Of a stretch of 64,000 nucleotides of DNA, positions 56,562 through 64,000 are shown piece after piece. Source of the stretch: Vibrio lentus (lineage in GTDB: Bacteria > Pseudomonadota > Gammaproteobacteria > Enterobacterales > Vibrionaceae); assembly GCF_030409755.1 (NCBI RefSeq), contig NZ_JAUFQE010000001.1, forward strand, positions 310,001-374,000, given 5' to 3'. Under the pieces are notes generated by a model that saw nothing but the letters and a program-made list of their open reading frames with translations, did not search any database and was not told where the DNA came from. A program made the translations under genes and the position numbers. The number at the start of each line of letters is the position of its first letter. Within the stretch, counting starts at the first letter, position 1.

Positions 56562-56750
56562 TCAAACGCAGTCTGGGCTCGCTGACCATGATTGCTTGTT
56601 TTGAGTGTTTATGAGGACTTAAGTTTGCTAAGAAAGTAGACAAACAAAAAGGGCAAGCTTTGAGGCTCACCCTTAAGGTTCTTTCTTTCTTTACTTAACG
56701 TTACAGTTTTTACTAACCGCTATTTTCACCTAATTCTATACAGGTGCGAC

Positions 56751-57647
56751 TTATACCCAACCATCAAATTTCAGTCGTTTTTGAATTCTCTCGACCGCTT
56801 CTTTCTGCATCTGTCTAACTCGCTCATTAGACACGTTCACATCCAACATTTCTCCCACTTCGGATAGCGTCTTCACGTTGTTATCGAAGAAACCAAAACG
56901 GTGAATAAGAACCTTCTGCAATTTAGGTGGCAGTGTGTTTATGATCTGCTCTAGCGCATGTGTAAATGATTGGTCTTCACAATCTTGTTGAGGGTCGGGG
57001 ATGCATTCACTTTCGCACTGTTCAAGTACGAGTGGCGCGTGGCTAATACCAACCGTTGTTGTTACATCAATAAACCCGCTTAATGCGACCAGTTGATCGA
57101 CACGTTCAGCTTTTACACCTGAGCTATTCGATAATTCTGAGATCGAGATTTCTTTGCGCATTTTTTTGCTTACATCGAGCTTCTTTGATGCAAGGCTATT
57201 AATTTCTTTGCACAAATGAGCAGGTAAGCGAACGGTACGACCTTTGTTCATTAAAGCCGCTTCAATATTTTCGCGAATCCACCACACAGCATAAGTCGAA
57301 AAACGATAGCCAGGTTCAGGGTCGTATTTATCGATGGCCTTGATCAAGCCAATATTCCCTTCTTCGATGAGGTCGAGCAGTGTGAAGTTGTTGCCTTTGC
57401 GTTTTAGATAACTTTTTGCGATTTTTACAACGAGGCGTAGGTTCGATTCGATCATTACGTCGCGCGCTTGTTTGTCACCCGCACGATTCAACTTTGCGTA
57501 ATACAATTCATCTTCACGCGACAACAGATCAATGCCCACAATATCTTTTAGATAGTGAGCATAAGGTTCTGTAGCAGTAGAAAATGATTCTTTAATGGGA
57601 GTTTCATTCGTGAGCCCCTGAAACGCAGCAAAACTGTCATTGTTCAT
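56751..57647 (-). CDS. RpoS-like alternative sigma-70 factor (RpoQ/RpoX type)
   Basis: 298 residues with AAGGA before the ATG. Region 1.2/2.1 starts [31 protein letters not shown]. Region 2 has [64 protein letters not shown] with the -10-reading aromatic residues. Region 3 lies in the middle. Region 4 ends [32 protein letters not shown], the -35-reading helix. This is the RpoS style but shorter and divergent, like the extra factor RpoQ/RpoX of other vibrios that affects motility, biofilm and quorum sensing. The symbol is left blank because orthology cannot be tested here. Its place next to the adhesin block makes it a candidate regulator of it. Confidence 0.8.
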   Translation of the reverse strand: MNNDSFAAFQGLTNETPIKESFSTATEPYAHYLKDIVGIDLLSREDELYYAKLNRAGDKQARDVMIESNLRLVVKIAKSYLKRKGNNFTLLDLIEEGNIGLIKAIDKYDPEPGYRFSTYAVWWIRENIEAALMNKGRTVRLPAHLCKEINSLASKKLDVSKKMRKEISISELSNSSGVKAERVDQLVALSGFIDVTTTVGISHAPLVLEQCESECIPDPQQDCEDQSFTHALEQIINTLPPKLQKVLIHRFGFFDNNVKTLSEVGEMLDVNVSNERVRQMQKEAVERIQKRLKFDGWV

Positions 57648-58085
57648 TTCCTTGTCCTTTTTTAGCCGACTGAACGTTTTATTTTTTTATTATTATGCCA
57701 CCAAGTGATTAACGCTTGGTTTCATTAGAGTGTAGATAACAGTTTCTTCTTTACCAATAAATAAAATGCAATTTCGTGTGTTACTGTCACAAAAAGAACT
57801 ACAAATATTTAACTAAGTTGCATCTTATTGAGAGGGGCGTTATTGCAGATAAAACATGAACATGCAGGGTTTATAAAGCACGTGTTATGCATCGTTATAT
57901 GTAGATAAGTGAGGTGAATTTATAGGTGTATTTGGACTCTGTAATTGACAGGGAGTAATGAAGAGAAAATGGCAAGAGTCGAGGTTCAATGTTGCCAAAG
58001 TTCCCCAACTCTTTAATCTGTACAGCTGGTATTGGTCACTGCGTAACGTTTGAAAATCTGTTGTCAAACAAGCTCAGTGAATTTA
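57648..58085. other. Intergenic region between the sigma-factor gene and the HPt gene
   Basis: About 440 bases containing the sigma-factor promoter on the right-to-left strand. A 31-codon frame at 57958-58053 and an overlapping reverse frame have no supported start and are not called. AAGTGC TAA GCACTT at 58091-58105 straddles the HPt stop codon and is followed on the minus strand only by AT-rich sequence, a weak terminator at best. Confidence 0.4.
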
Positions 58086-58418
58086 TTAATAAGTGCTAAG
58101 CACTTCATCAATTTGCTGATTAATGATCTTTACTTCGCTGTAGATAACCGAAAGATCATCATCTTGAGGCGCAAGTTTATTAAGCGTATTTTGCTCGACT
58201 CTTTCTAAGGCCACAGTGGCCGTTTCTTCGCCGAAGCTGGCTAAGATGCCTTTCAATGTATGCACCGTAAAATGAAGCTTGCCCCAATCCTGCTGCTGTA
58301 CCAGTTCTTGTATCTCTTCTAATGAATTGCCATGGTCTTCTTGATACACAGACAGCACAGCGAAAATTACTTCTCTGTCATTATCTAAGTAGGCATTTAA
58401 AGCATCAAAATCTAGCAT
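58086..58418 (-). CDS. HPt phosphotransfer protein
   Basis: 110 residues, a single HPt domain with His53 in TVHTLKGILASFGEE. GGAGT precedes the ATG within the end of the upstream gene, and the two overlap by seven bases, so translation is coupled. The receiver-TPR protein is the natural phosphate partner. No kinase is in this small operon; hybrid kinases in the window that lack an HPt (such as the one encoded at 21952-25146) are possible donors, but that is only a guess. It is the closest intact relative, within the window, of the His-less HPt-like protein of the secretion operon. Confidence 0.82.
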   Translation of the reverse strand: MLDFDALNAYLDNDREVIFAVLSVYQEDHGNSLEEIQELVQQQDWGKLHFTVHTLKGILASFGEETATVALERVEQNTLNKLAPQDDDLSVIYSEVKIINQQIDEVLSTY

Positions 58419-60001
58419 ATAGACTCCTGTCGGCTGCTTGTTGAAAATGGACTAGGTGGTTTAGTGGAAAAACCATACCTTGATGAATCACTGACCCACT
58501 GGTTCCATCTGGGTGGAAGTTCTAGTTGTGTCAATTCTTCTATGTATTCGTCGCTAAGGTTTGCTTCTATTTGAGCGTTATTGACGGCATATAGATAGTC
58601 AAGTTTAGCGGCGACTGAATAGGGGTAATTGTGAATGTAATCTTTTAATTCTTGGATCGACCCCGAATTTCCAATATTGATGCAGGTCGAAGGGTCGGCT
58701 GTGTTTGACGCAAGTTGCTCCTGTACCTGCTCGCCGCGCGATTTAAGGCATTCTGCGACTAAGTGGTATAAAGAGTATTCGCCAAAATGACTGAGCAAAG
58801 GCAGCAGCTGAGCGAGCAGCGAAGTGGGTTGGTTGAAAAATTGATTCGATAAAAGCTTGGTTGCTCGTATTACTTTTTTATGTGCAACCGATGGGCTGTT
58901 TTCTATCAGCAATATACTGCTTTGAAACAGAGCAAGGCTTGCTAACACTTGTTGTTGTAGCTTTGCTGGCAGCTTTAAATTAACCAGCTCAGTAAATTGG
59001 TTGGCGTGCTCAAGTAACATCCGTTTGTTCTGTGTTTGAGTTTCACGTTGATAGGTCGCTTTCAGAGAGTCGTAATGCGTACCTATGGAATGAATAAGAT
59101 CAATGTCAGCGGACGAAATGTGTGTCGCATACATTTCCCCAAGCTTAATTAGCATATGGGTATTGTCTGAGTTTTCAGCTAAGTCGATCGCTCTGATTGC
59201 TCTGTGGCTGATGCTTGGTGTCATTTCAAATGCGCGAATCGCCAATTTGAGAGCAGGTAACAGCATCTTGTGCTTTTCATAGATGCAGCTTAAGCAATCA
59301 ATCACGTTCAATGACAATGGCTGAACAATCAGATAATTGTGCAGTTTCTCTATCGCCAGGTTTGGCTTACCTAAGCTGTCTAAAATTAATGCCTCAGCCA
59401 CTAACTTGGTCGGGTGCATTTTCGTTTTCGAGTTAGTGATAACATTCGACAGCAAGTCCCACTTTTGACCTGCAATTAAGTGTTCAATCAGTGTCGCTTC
59501 GAACTGAACATTCACTTGGTTACTGGGGATGCTGAGCGCCTGTTTAAGTAAGTCTGGTGTGTTAATCGGGTAGAGACGATTTAGTTGATCGATTTGCTGC
59601 GACTCGAACACCGAACTTTGGATTTTCTTACCTAATGATTGAGTATGAATCGGCTTAGAAATGAAATGATGAGCCTCGCCTGAAAGGGCGGTTAATACCG
59701 TTTCTTGGCGCATGTCACCAGAGAGCAAAATCGTCGCGACTGTGTGGTCGATAAGTCGATTTCGATACAGAATTCCCAATAATTCAAAACCCGTGAAAGA
59801 TTGCTCTAAGTGGTAATCAATGAGGAGAACGTGAAAAGAGTGCGTCTCGACCGCTTTAATGGCTTGTCGATAATCGGTTGCAATAAAAATGCAGTCACGC
59901 GCAATGCCAAGGCTCGCCAATTGTTGCTTGATAAGTATCGTTGCACTTTTAGAGTCGTCGACAATCAAAACCCGTAGGTCTGGTGGTAAGGTCAAATCCA
60001 T
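58412..60001 (-). CDS. Response regulator with receiver and long TPR-like output domain
   Basis: 529 residues from the ATG at 60001, chosen for the GAGG just before it; a TTG five codons earlier is also open. The receiver covers about 8-130: LIVDDSKS, phosphoacceptor Asp in LLIDYHLEQSFTGFELL and Lys in FISKPIHT. The rest is helical, TPR-like sequence (SLGKPNLAIEKLHNYLIVQP, LPALKLAIRAFEMTP). There is no DNA-binding or enzymatic domain, so the output is protein-protein interaction. The gene is paired with an HPt gene and lies upstream of the sigma-factor gene on the same strand. It might act on that sigma factor's activity, but this is not shown by the sequence. Confidence 0.8.
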   Translation of the reverse strand: MDLTLPPDLRVLIVDDSKSATILIKQQLASLGIARDCIFIATDYRQAIKAVETHSFHVLLIDYHLEQSFTGFELLGILYRNRLIDHTVATILLSGDMRQETVLTALSGEAHHFISKPIHTQSLGKKIQSSVFESQQIDQLNRLYPINTPDLLKQALSIPSNQVNVQFEATLIEHLIAGQKWDLLSNVITNSKTKMHPTKLVAEALILDSLGKPNLAIEKLHNYLIVQPLSLNVIDCLSCIYEKHKMLLPALKLAIRAFEMTPSISHRAIRAIDLAENSDNTHMLIKLGEMYATHISSADIDLIHSIGTHYDSLKATYQRETQTQNKRMLLEHANQFTELVNLKLPAKLQQQVLASLALFQSSILLIENSPSVAHKKVIRATKLLSNQFFNQPTSLLAQLLPLLSHFGEYSLYHLVAECLKSRGEQVQEQLASNTADPSTCINIGNSGSIQELKDYIHNYPYSVAAKLDYLYAVNNAQIEANLSDEYIEELTQLELPPRWNQWVSDSSRYGFSTKPPSPFSTSSRQESIC

Positions 60002-60187
60002 TTTCCTCAATACCAAATGTTATGTTTAATTTAGGTGTCAGGTTGCACATTGTCAAGGTGTCTAGATCACATGTAATCGCTCAATAAACTATTGGTAATT
60101 AAAGAGTATTCGATAACATCAATGAAACTCGTTCTATGGCTATTTTTTGACCTGTATTTTGCATGGTGATACCAGCTTTACCAACAA

Positions 60188-60217
60188 AAAGAGGCAAGCT
60201 AATAAGCTTGCCTCTTT
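60188..60217 (-). terminator. Rho-independent terminator of the efflux operon
   Basis: AAAGAGGCAAGCT and AGCTTGCCTCTTT form a perfect 13-bp stem with a four-base loop. It lies 75 bases after the stop of the minus-strand MFS gene. Confidence 0.8.
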
Positions 60218-60292
60218 ACTCTGCACTCGATTGTTTTACTTTCTATTCTTGGCTTTGTTGTCGATATGGAAGCCTGAAAGGAGCTTCTAAGT

Positions 60293-61843
60293 CTAATCTC
60301 GCATATTAAGGATTAATACCGCAGCTAATGCTAAGAATGCCGTCATCATTAAGAACACATCGTTATAAGCCATGATAGCGGCGTCACGTTGCATGGTTCC
60401 AAGTAAGCTCGCTTGCGCTTGTTGCATTGCTGTCGCGGCATCACTTCCTGATTGGATAAAGAACGCTTGTTGATCTTTGAGCGTTTGCCAACCCAATTGG
60501 CTCACTGAAGGCAGCGACTCTTTGATATGAGCCAAATGCTCGCGCGTTTTGTTATCTAACAACGTAGCAATAATCGCGATACTAAAAGCACCCCCTAGGT
60601 TGCGCATTACGTTGGTTAAGGTCGAAGCGTCAGGTGTGTCCATTTTGCTGATGTTTTTCATCGCAACCAAAGACAGGGGAACCATAATAAACGGGCTACC
60701 GATAGCTCGTAGAACCATGGACAAGATCAACTGTTGGCCACCAAAATCAATCGTCATATGTGTATTCACGTAACAACTGAAGCCAAACATCGCGAAACCA
60801 AAGGTCACCAAGTACTTAGGCTTAATGATTTGCGTCAGCTTAGGGACGATTGGGAATATCAACAACTGTGGGAAACCCATCCACATCAAGACTTCACCAA
60901 TCTCCATCGCGTTATATTGCTGAATTTGAGTGAGATACATTGGCAAAACATAAATAGAGCCGAGCAGCGCCATCCCTAGAATCAAATAAGCGATACAAGA
61001 CATAGCAAACTGCCCATCTCGCAATAGCCGCAAATTCACCAGCGGTTTTTTGTGTTGGAGTTCGTTTATCACGAAGTAAACCAAACTTACTGCAGACACA
61101 ATACTCAAACCTATGATGAAGCTCGAACTGAACCACTCTTCACGGTTACCTTCTTCTAGCACCACTTCCAAACAACCGAGCCCTAACGCCATGGTCGCGA
61201 TACCAAACCAGTCAGCTTTTTTCAGCGTGCCAAGGTCGAGTTTCTCATCATCCAAGCCATATCGGATCATGGTGATCACGAGCAAAGCCGGTGGAATATT
61301 GATGTAGAAAATATAGTGCCACGAGAAGTTCTCAGTAAGCCAGCCACCAAACGTTGGGCCAATAGACGGAGCAAACGTCGCTGTTACGCCGAACAATGCC
61401 ATACCCACGGCACGCTTGTTGACAGGCAAAAGCTGAATCACTAACGAGAAAGCAAGAGGGATTAAAGCACCACCACTAAAACCTTGCATCGCACGGAATA
61501 CAATCATCGAGGTCATGTTCCAAGAGAACGAACACAACAAAGATGAAATGGTGAAAATAGCCGTCGTCCACGTAATATAACGACGTTTACCAAGCGCTTT
61601 AGAAAGCCAACCACTGAGTGGGATAGCAATCATCTCTGCGACTAGATAAGACGTAGAAATCCACGAGCTTTCATCTAAGGTGGCAGATAGCGCACCTTGA
61701 ATATCTTTGAGAGACGAGTTGGTGATCTGAATATCCAAAATCGCCATAAACGCGCCAATCAAACCGCCAAATAGGGCGATCCAATGACGTCTTGAAACCT
61801 CGCCATCATCATTAGTGTGGGTGACAACACCAGCGTTACTCAT
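60293..61843 (-). CDS. EmrB-like MFS drug efflux transporter (DHA2 family)
   Basis: 516 residues with about 14 hydrophobic helices. DHA2 motifs are visible: MAILDIQITNSSLKDIQGALSATLDESSWISTSYLVAEMIAIPLSGWL near the start and RAMQGFSGGALIPLAFSL. It exports hydrophobic drugs by proton antiport, working with a membrane fusion protein and an outer-membrane channel. The fusion protein gene lies three bases upstream; the channel is probably TolC encoded elsewhere. A divergent LysR gene likely controls the pair. Confidence 0.9.
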   Translation of the reverse strand: MSNAGVVTHTNDDGEVSRRHWIALFGGLIGAFMAILDIQITNSSLKDIQGALSATLDESSWISTSYLVAEMIAIPLSGWLSKALGKRRYITWTTAIFTISSLLCSFSWNMTSMIVFRAMQGFSGGALIPLAFSLVIQLLPVNKRAVGMALFGVTATFAPSIGPTFGGWLTENFSWHYIFYINIPPALLVITMIRYGLDDEKLDLGTLKKADWFGIATMALGLGCLEVVLEEGNREEWFSSSFIIGLSIVSAVSLVYFVINELQHKKPLVNLRLLRDGQFAMSCIAYLILGMALLGSIYVLPMYLTQIQQYNAMEIGEVLMWMGFPQLLIFPIVPKLTQIIKPKYLVTFGFAMFGFSCYVNTHMTIDFGGQQLILSMVLRAIGSPFIMVPLSLVAMKNISKMDTPDASTLTNVMRNLGGAFSIAIIATLLDNKTREHLAHIKESLPSVSQLGWQTLKDQQAFFIQSGSDAATAMQQAQASLLGTMQRDAAIMAYNDVFLMMTAFLALAAVLILNMRD

Positions 61844-61846
61844 GGT

Positions 61847-62911
61847 CTAGCCTCGTTTATCGATGGTCGCTACCACAGACAAACCAGGAAGCAGTCGACC
61901 TTTCAACTCTTGCTGATCTGGAATGATGATCTTCACCGGTACACGTTGAACGATTTTAGTGAAGTTACCTGTCGCGTTTTCTGGCGGCAGTAGCGCAAAC
62001 TTTGCACCAGTAGCAGGGGAGAAGCTGTCTACAACGCCTTCGAGTGGTTGTCCCGGGAACGCATCTAATTCAACTTCTACGGATTGACCTTTATGAATGC
62101 CGCTTAGCTGTGTCTCTTTGAAGTTAGCTTCAATCCACACTTGGTTGTTTGGTACTAAACTCATCAATGGCGCGCCTGCTTGAATCAACAAGCCTTCACG
62201 TACGCTGCGTTTGCCAATTACACCATCTGCTGGCGCGTACACTTTGGTGTAATCAAGGTTAAGTTGTGCTTGATCTCTTTGCGCTTGAGCTTCAGTTACC
62301 GATGCGTTTGCTTGTTCTATCTCACTAGCAATAACGGTTAATTGATCGTTGGTCGCAACGAGGTTTGCTTTTGCTTCTTCGAGATCTGCTTGAGTGACTT
62401 TTTGCTGTGCGGCCATGCTGTCGACTTCATCTTGAGACGCGTAGTTACGTTTTAGTAAGCTACGAGAACGTACCACTTGCTGAATAGCACGTTCGTATTC
62501 AGCTTGTGCGGAATCGACACGGCTTTCTGCTTGGTTAATTTTGCTACGTTGTAACGTTTGTTGTGCCACTAGATTTTTTACGTCTGATTGCACCACGCTT
62601 AAATGGGCATTGGCTTGAGCGAGTGCTGACTGGTAATCACGGTCATCGATTTGAACCAACAAATCACCTTCTTTAACCGATTGGTTATCACTCACATAAG
62701 ACTTAACGATATAGCCACTTACTTTAGGACTAATATTGGTAATGTCGCCTTGTAGGTAGGCATTGTCGGTTGACTCGAAGTACTGGCCATAGCCATACCA
62801 ATATCCAGCGCCAGCTAAGCCCAATGACAGCATGATCGCAGTAGCAATAAGCGGTGCTTTTTTACGTTTTTTTGTGCTTACTGGTTGCGAAGCGTTGTTG
62901 TTCTCTGTCAT
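61847..62911 (-). CDS. EmrA-like membrane fusion protein (HlyD family)
   Basis: 354 residues. A cytoplasmic Lys-rich start and one membrane helix (IATAIMLSLGLAGAGYWYG) are followed by a lipoyl half (ITNISPKVSGYIVKSYVSDNQSVKEGDLLVQID). Then come a coiled-coil hairpin, the second half (DYTKVYAPADGVIGKRSVREG) and a beta-domain end. It is the periplasmic adaptor for the EmrB-like pump encoded next to it. First gene of the operon, divergent from the LysR gene. Confidence 0.9.
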   Translation of the reverse strand: MTENNNASQPVSTKKRKKAPLIATAIMLSLGLAGAGYWYGYGQYFESTDNAYLQGDITNISPKVSGYIVKSYVSDNQSVKEGDLLVQIDDRDYQSALAQANAHLSVVQSDVKNLVAQQTLQRSKINQAESRVDSAQAEYERAIQQVVRSRSLLKRNYASQDEVDSMAAQQKVTQADLEEAKANLVATNDQLTVIASEIEQANASVTEAQAQRDQAQLNLDYTKVYAPADGVIGKRSVREGLLIQAGAPLMSLVPNNQVWIEANFKETQLSGIHKGQSVEVELDAFPGQPLEGVVDSFSPATGAKFALLPPENATGNFTKIVQRVPVKIIIPDQQELKGRLLPGLSVVATIDKRG

Positions 62912-63038
62912 TTCTCTTTCTCTTTTTGCTCTTATTTAGATGTAACGAATTGTAAATGAATCTCATTGATTGATAAGATAGGAAAAAAGAGAAACACTGT
63001 TGCAAAAATCTAACTAATAGCGAGTTTGGGAGATAAGT
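62912..63038. promoter_or_regulatory. Divergent promoter region of the efflux operon and LysR gene
   Basis: 127 AT-rich bases. A LysR-type T-N11-A site could lie here; TAACGAATTGTAAATGAATC near 62943 and the AATTG/CAATG-like short repeats are candidates but not decisive. No strong hairpin is seen. Confidence 0.3.
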
Positions 63039-63941
63039 ATGGACTTGAATGCTGTGACTGTTTTTACACAAGTGGTTGATTGTGGGAGTTTTACGCATGC
63101 CGCTGAGGCGCTCAACATGACTAAATCAACCGTCAGCCGAAAACTGGCAGAGTTAGAACAGCATTTAGGTGTGAGGTTGATCACTCGTTCGACACGAAGT
63201 TTAGTGTTAACGCCAGAGGGTGAGCGCTTTTATCAGTCGAGTATGCAGATGCAAGAGATCATGAACCAAGCTGAGTTAGAGGTTTCTGCCAATCAAGACT
63301 TGATCAGAGGCCCTCTCAATGTGGTTCTTCCTGTCGAGCTTGGGCATCAAGTGTTAGCGCAATACATTCACAGTTTCTTAAAAGAACACCCGAATGTGAC
63401 TTTGAATTTGGAATTGACCAATCGAGAAGTCGACATCATTGCGGAGGGTATTGATCTATACGCGCAAATTGGTGAATTGGTGGATTCGAGTCTGGTGTCT
63501 CGATATCTCACCACTTCAAAAAGAACGCTTGTGGCAAGCCCTGAATATCTGGAACAGTTTGGAGAAATCAAAACGCCCTCAGACTTAAAATCTCCATTTC
63601 GTCTGATTGAAGTGGTAAATAAAGCTGCTCGTTTACCTAAGTGGCATTTGCAGTTGGAGGGAGGTGAGTCGGTATTGATCGATTTACCTTATCAGTTGAG
63701 GGTAAATACGATTACTGCGTGTCTTACTGCTTGTGTGGATGGACTTGGGTTAGCGGTGTTACCAGAGTTTATTTGTAGAGAGCACTTTAAGACGGGTAGG
63801 TTAGTTCGCCTATTGCCAGAATATGAGATGCCGGAAGTTTCAGTAAGCTTGGTTTATGCCGACAGACAACTGATGCCCAAGCGCAAAAAGGTATTCATTG
63901 ATTATCTACTCACGGCATTTCAAAGCCGCAAGCATGAGTAG
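63039..63941 (+). CDS. LysR-family transcriptional regulator
   Basis: 300 residues with GGGAG before the ATG. The winged helix-turn-helix is at 1-60 (FTQVVDCGSFTHAAEALNMTKSTVSRKLAELEQHLGVRLITR), followed by a two-lobe effector-binding domain to the end. It belongs to the common group with the S-T-V-S-R recognition helix. It is divergent from the EmrAB-like operon with 127 bases between, the classic position for a regulator of those genes and itself. The inducing molecule is unknown. Confidence 0.9.
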   Translation: MDLNAVTVFTQVVDCGSFTHAAEALNMTKSTVSRKLAELEQHLGVRLITRSTRSLVLTPEGERFYQSSMQMQEIMNQAELEVSANQDLIRGPLNVVLPVELGHQVLAQYIHSFLKEHPNVTLNLELTNREVDIIAEGIDLYAQIGELVDSSLVSRYLTTSKRTLVASPEYLEQFGEIKTPSDLKSPFRLIEVVNKAARLPKWHLQLEGGESVLIDLPYQLRVNTITACLTACVDGLGLAVLPEFICREHFKTGRLVRLLPEYEMPEVSVSLVYADRQLMPKRKKVFIDYLLTAFQSRKHE

Positions 63942-64000
63942 CTTTTTTCTAACCACTCTTAAGTCGCGACACAAGTATTCAGTTCTTTAGTCCGAAATAG

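Noticed and set aside
56640..56690. Terminator hairpin between the small paralogue and the sigma-factor gene
   Set aside because: AAGGG/CCCTT pairing exists but the stem is interrupted and no proper T-run follows.
57958..58053. 31-codon frame upstream of the sigma-factor gene
   Set aside because: The purine-rich sequence is too close to the ATG, the composition is not clearly coding and there is no conserved feature.

Overview
The window looks like a Vibrio chromosome, most like the Splendidus clade. The grounds are the LuxP-like periplasmic protein, an RpoS-like second sigma factor, many c-di-GMP and hybrid-kinase genes, a giant cadherin-like (tandem-95) type I secreted adhesin, and moderate GC with Vibrio-like codon use. 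This assignment is inference from protein style; no marker gene is present. No tRNA, rRNA, CRISPR array or intact insertion sequence was seen.

Layout. (1) 1-878: the tail of a LysR-type gene, an unrecognised decayed fragment, and an AT-rich regulatory region. (2) 879-7673: a surface lipoprotein, a stand-alone EAL phosphodiesterase, an HPt protein, an OmpR-type response regulator and a hybrid histidine kinase. The lipoprotein and EAL promoters share 11-bp tandem direct repeats placed exactly 17 bp before a -10-like box, so this reads as a self-contained phosphorelay with two local targets. (3) 8137-12902: a membrane GGDEF-EAL protein with a co-transcribed periplasmic binding protein, and a divergent LuxP paralogue. 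(4) 13039-18223: a PafA-like phosphatase, a SUMF1-domain lipoprotein, an anaerobic sulfatase-maturase-like radical SAM enzyme and a HEAT/TPR protein. (5) 18413-25146: gamma-glutamyltransferase, then a hybrid kinase / PstS-like protein / porin cluster.

(6) 25350-56561 is the centrepiece. A 20.9-kb gene encodes a 6,980-residue acidic repeat adhesin. It is transcribed away from a tightly packed six-gene type I secretion operon: HPt-like protein, membrane fusion protein, hybrid pseudokinase, TolC-type protein and two different ABC half-transporters. The kinase-like protein has Tyr where the phosphorylated His should be, and the HPt-like protein has Lys at its phosphorylation site, yet the kinase's C-terminal receiver is intact. 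Two paralogous small proteins of unknown function bracket the block. No LapD/LapG pair, RTX repeats or TAAG cleavage site is visible, so secretion or retention is probably controlled in some other way. This is the best candidate for an undescribed system in the window.

(7) 56751-60001: an RpoS-like sigma factor, an intact HPt protein and a receiver-TPR protein. (8) 60293-63941: an EmrAB-like drug efflux pair with a divergent LysR regulator. Overall the region concentrates surface attachment and c-di-GMP / phosphorelay signalling.
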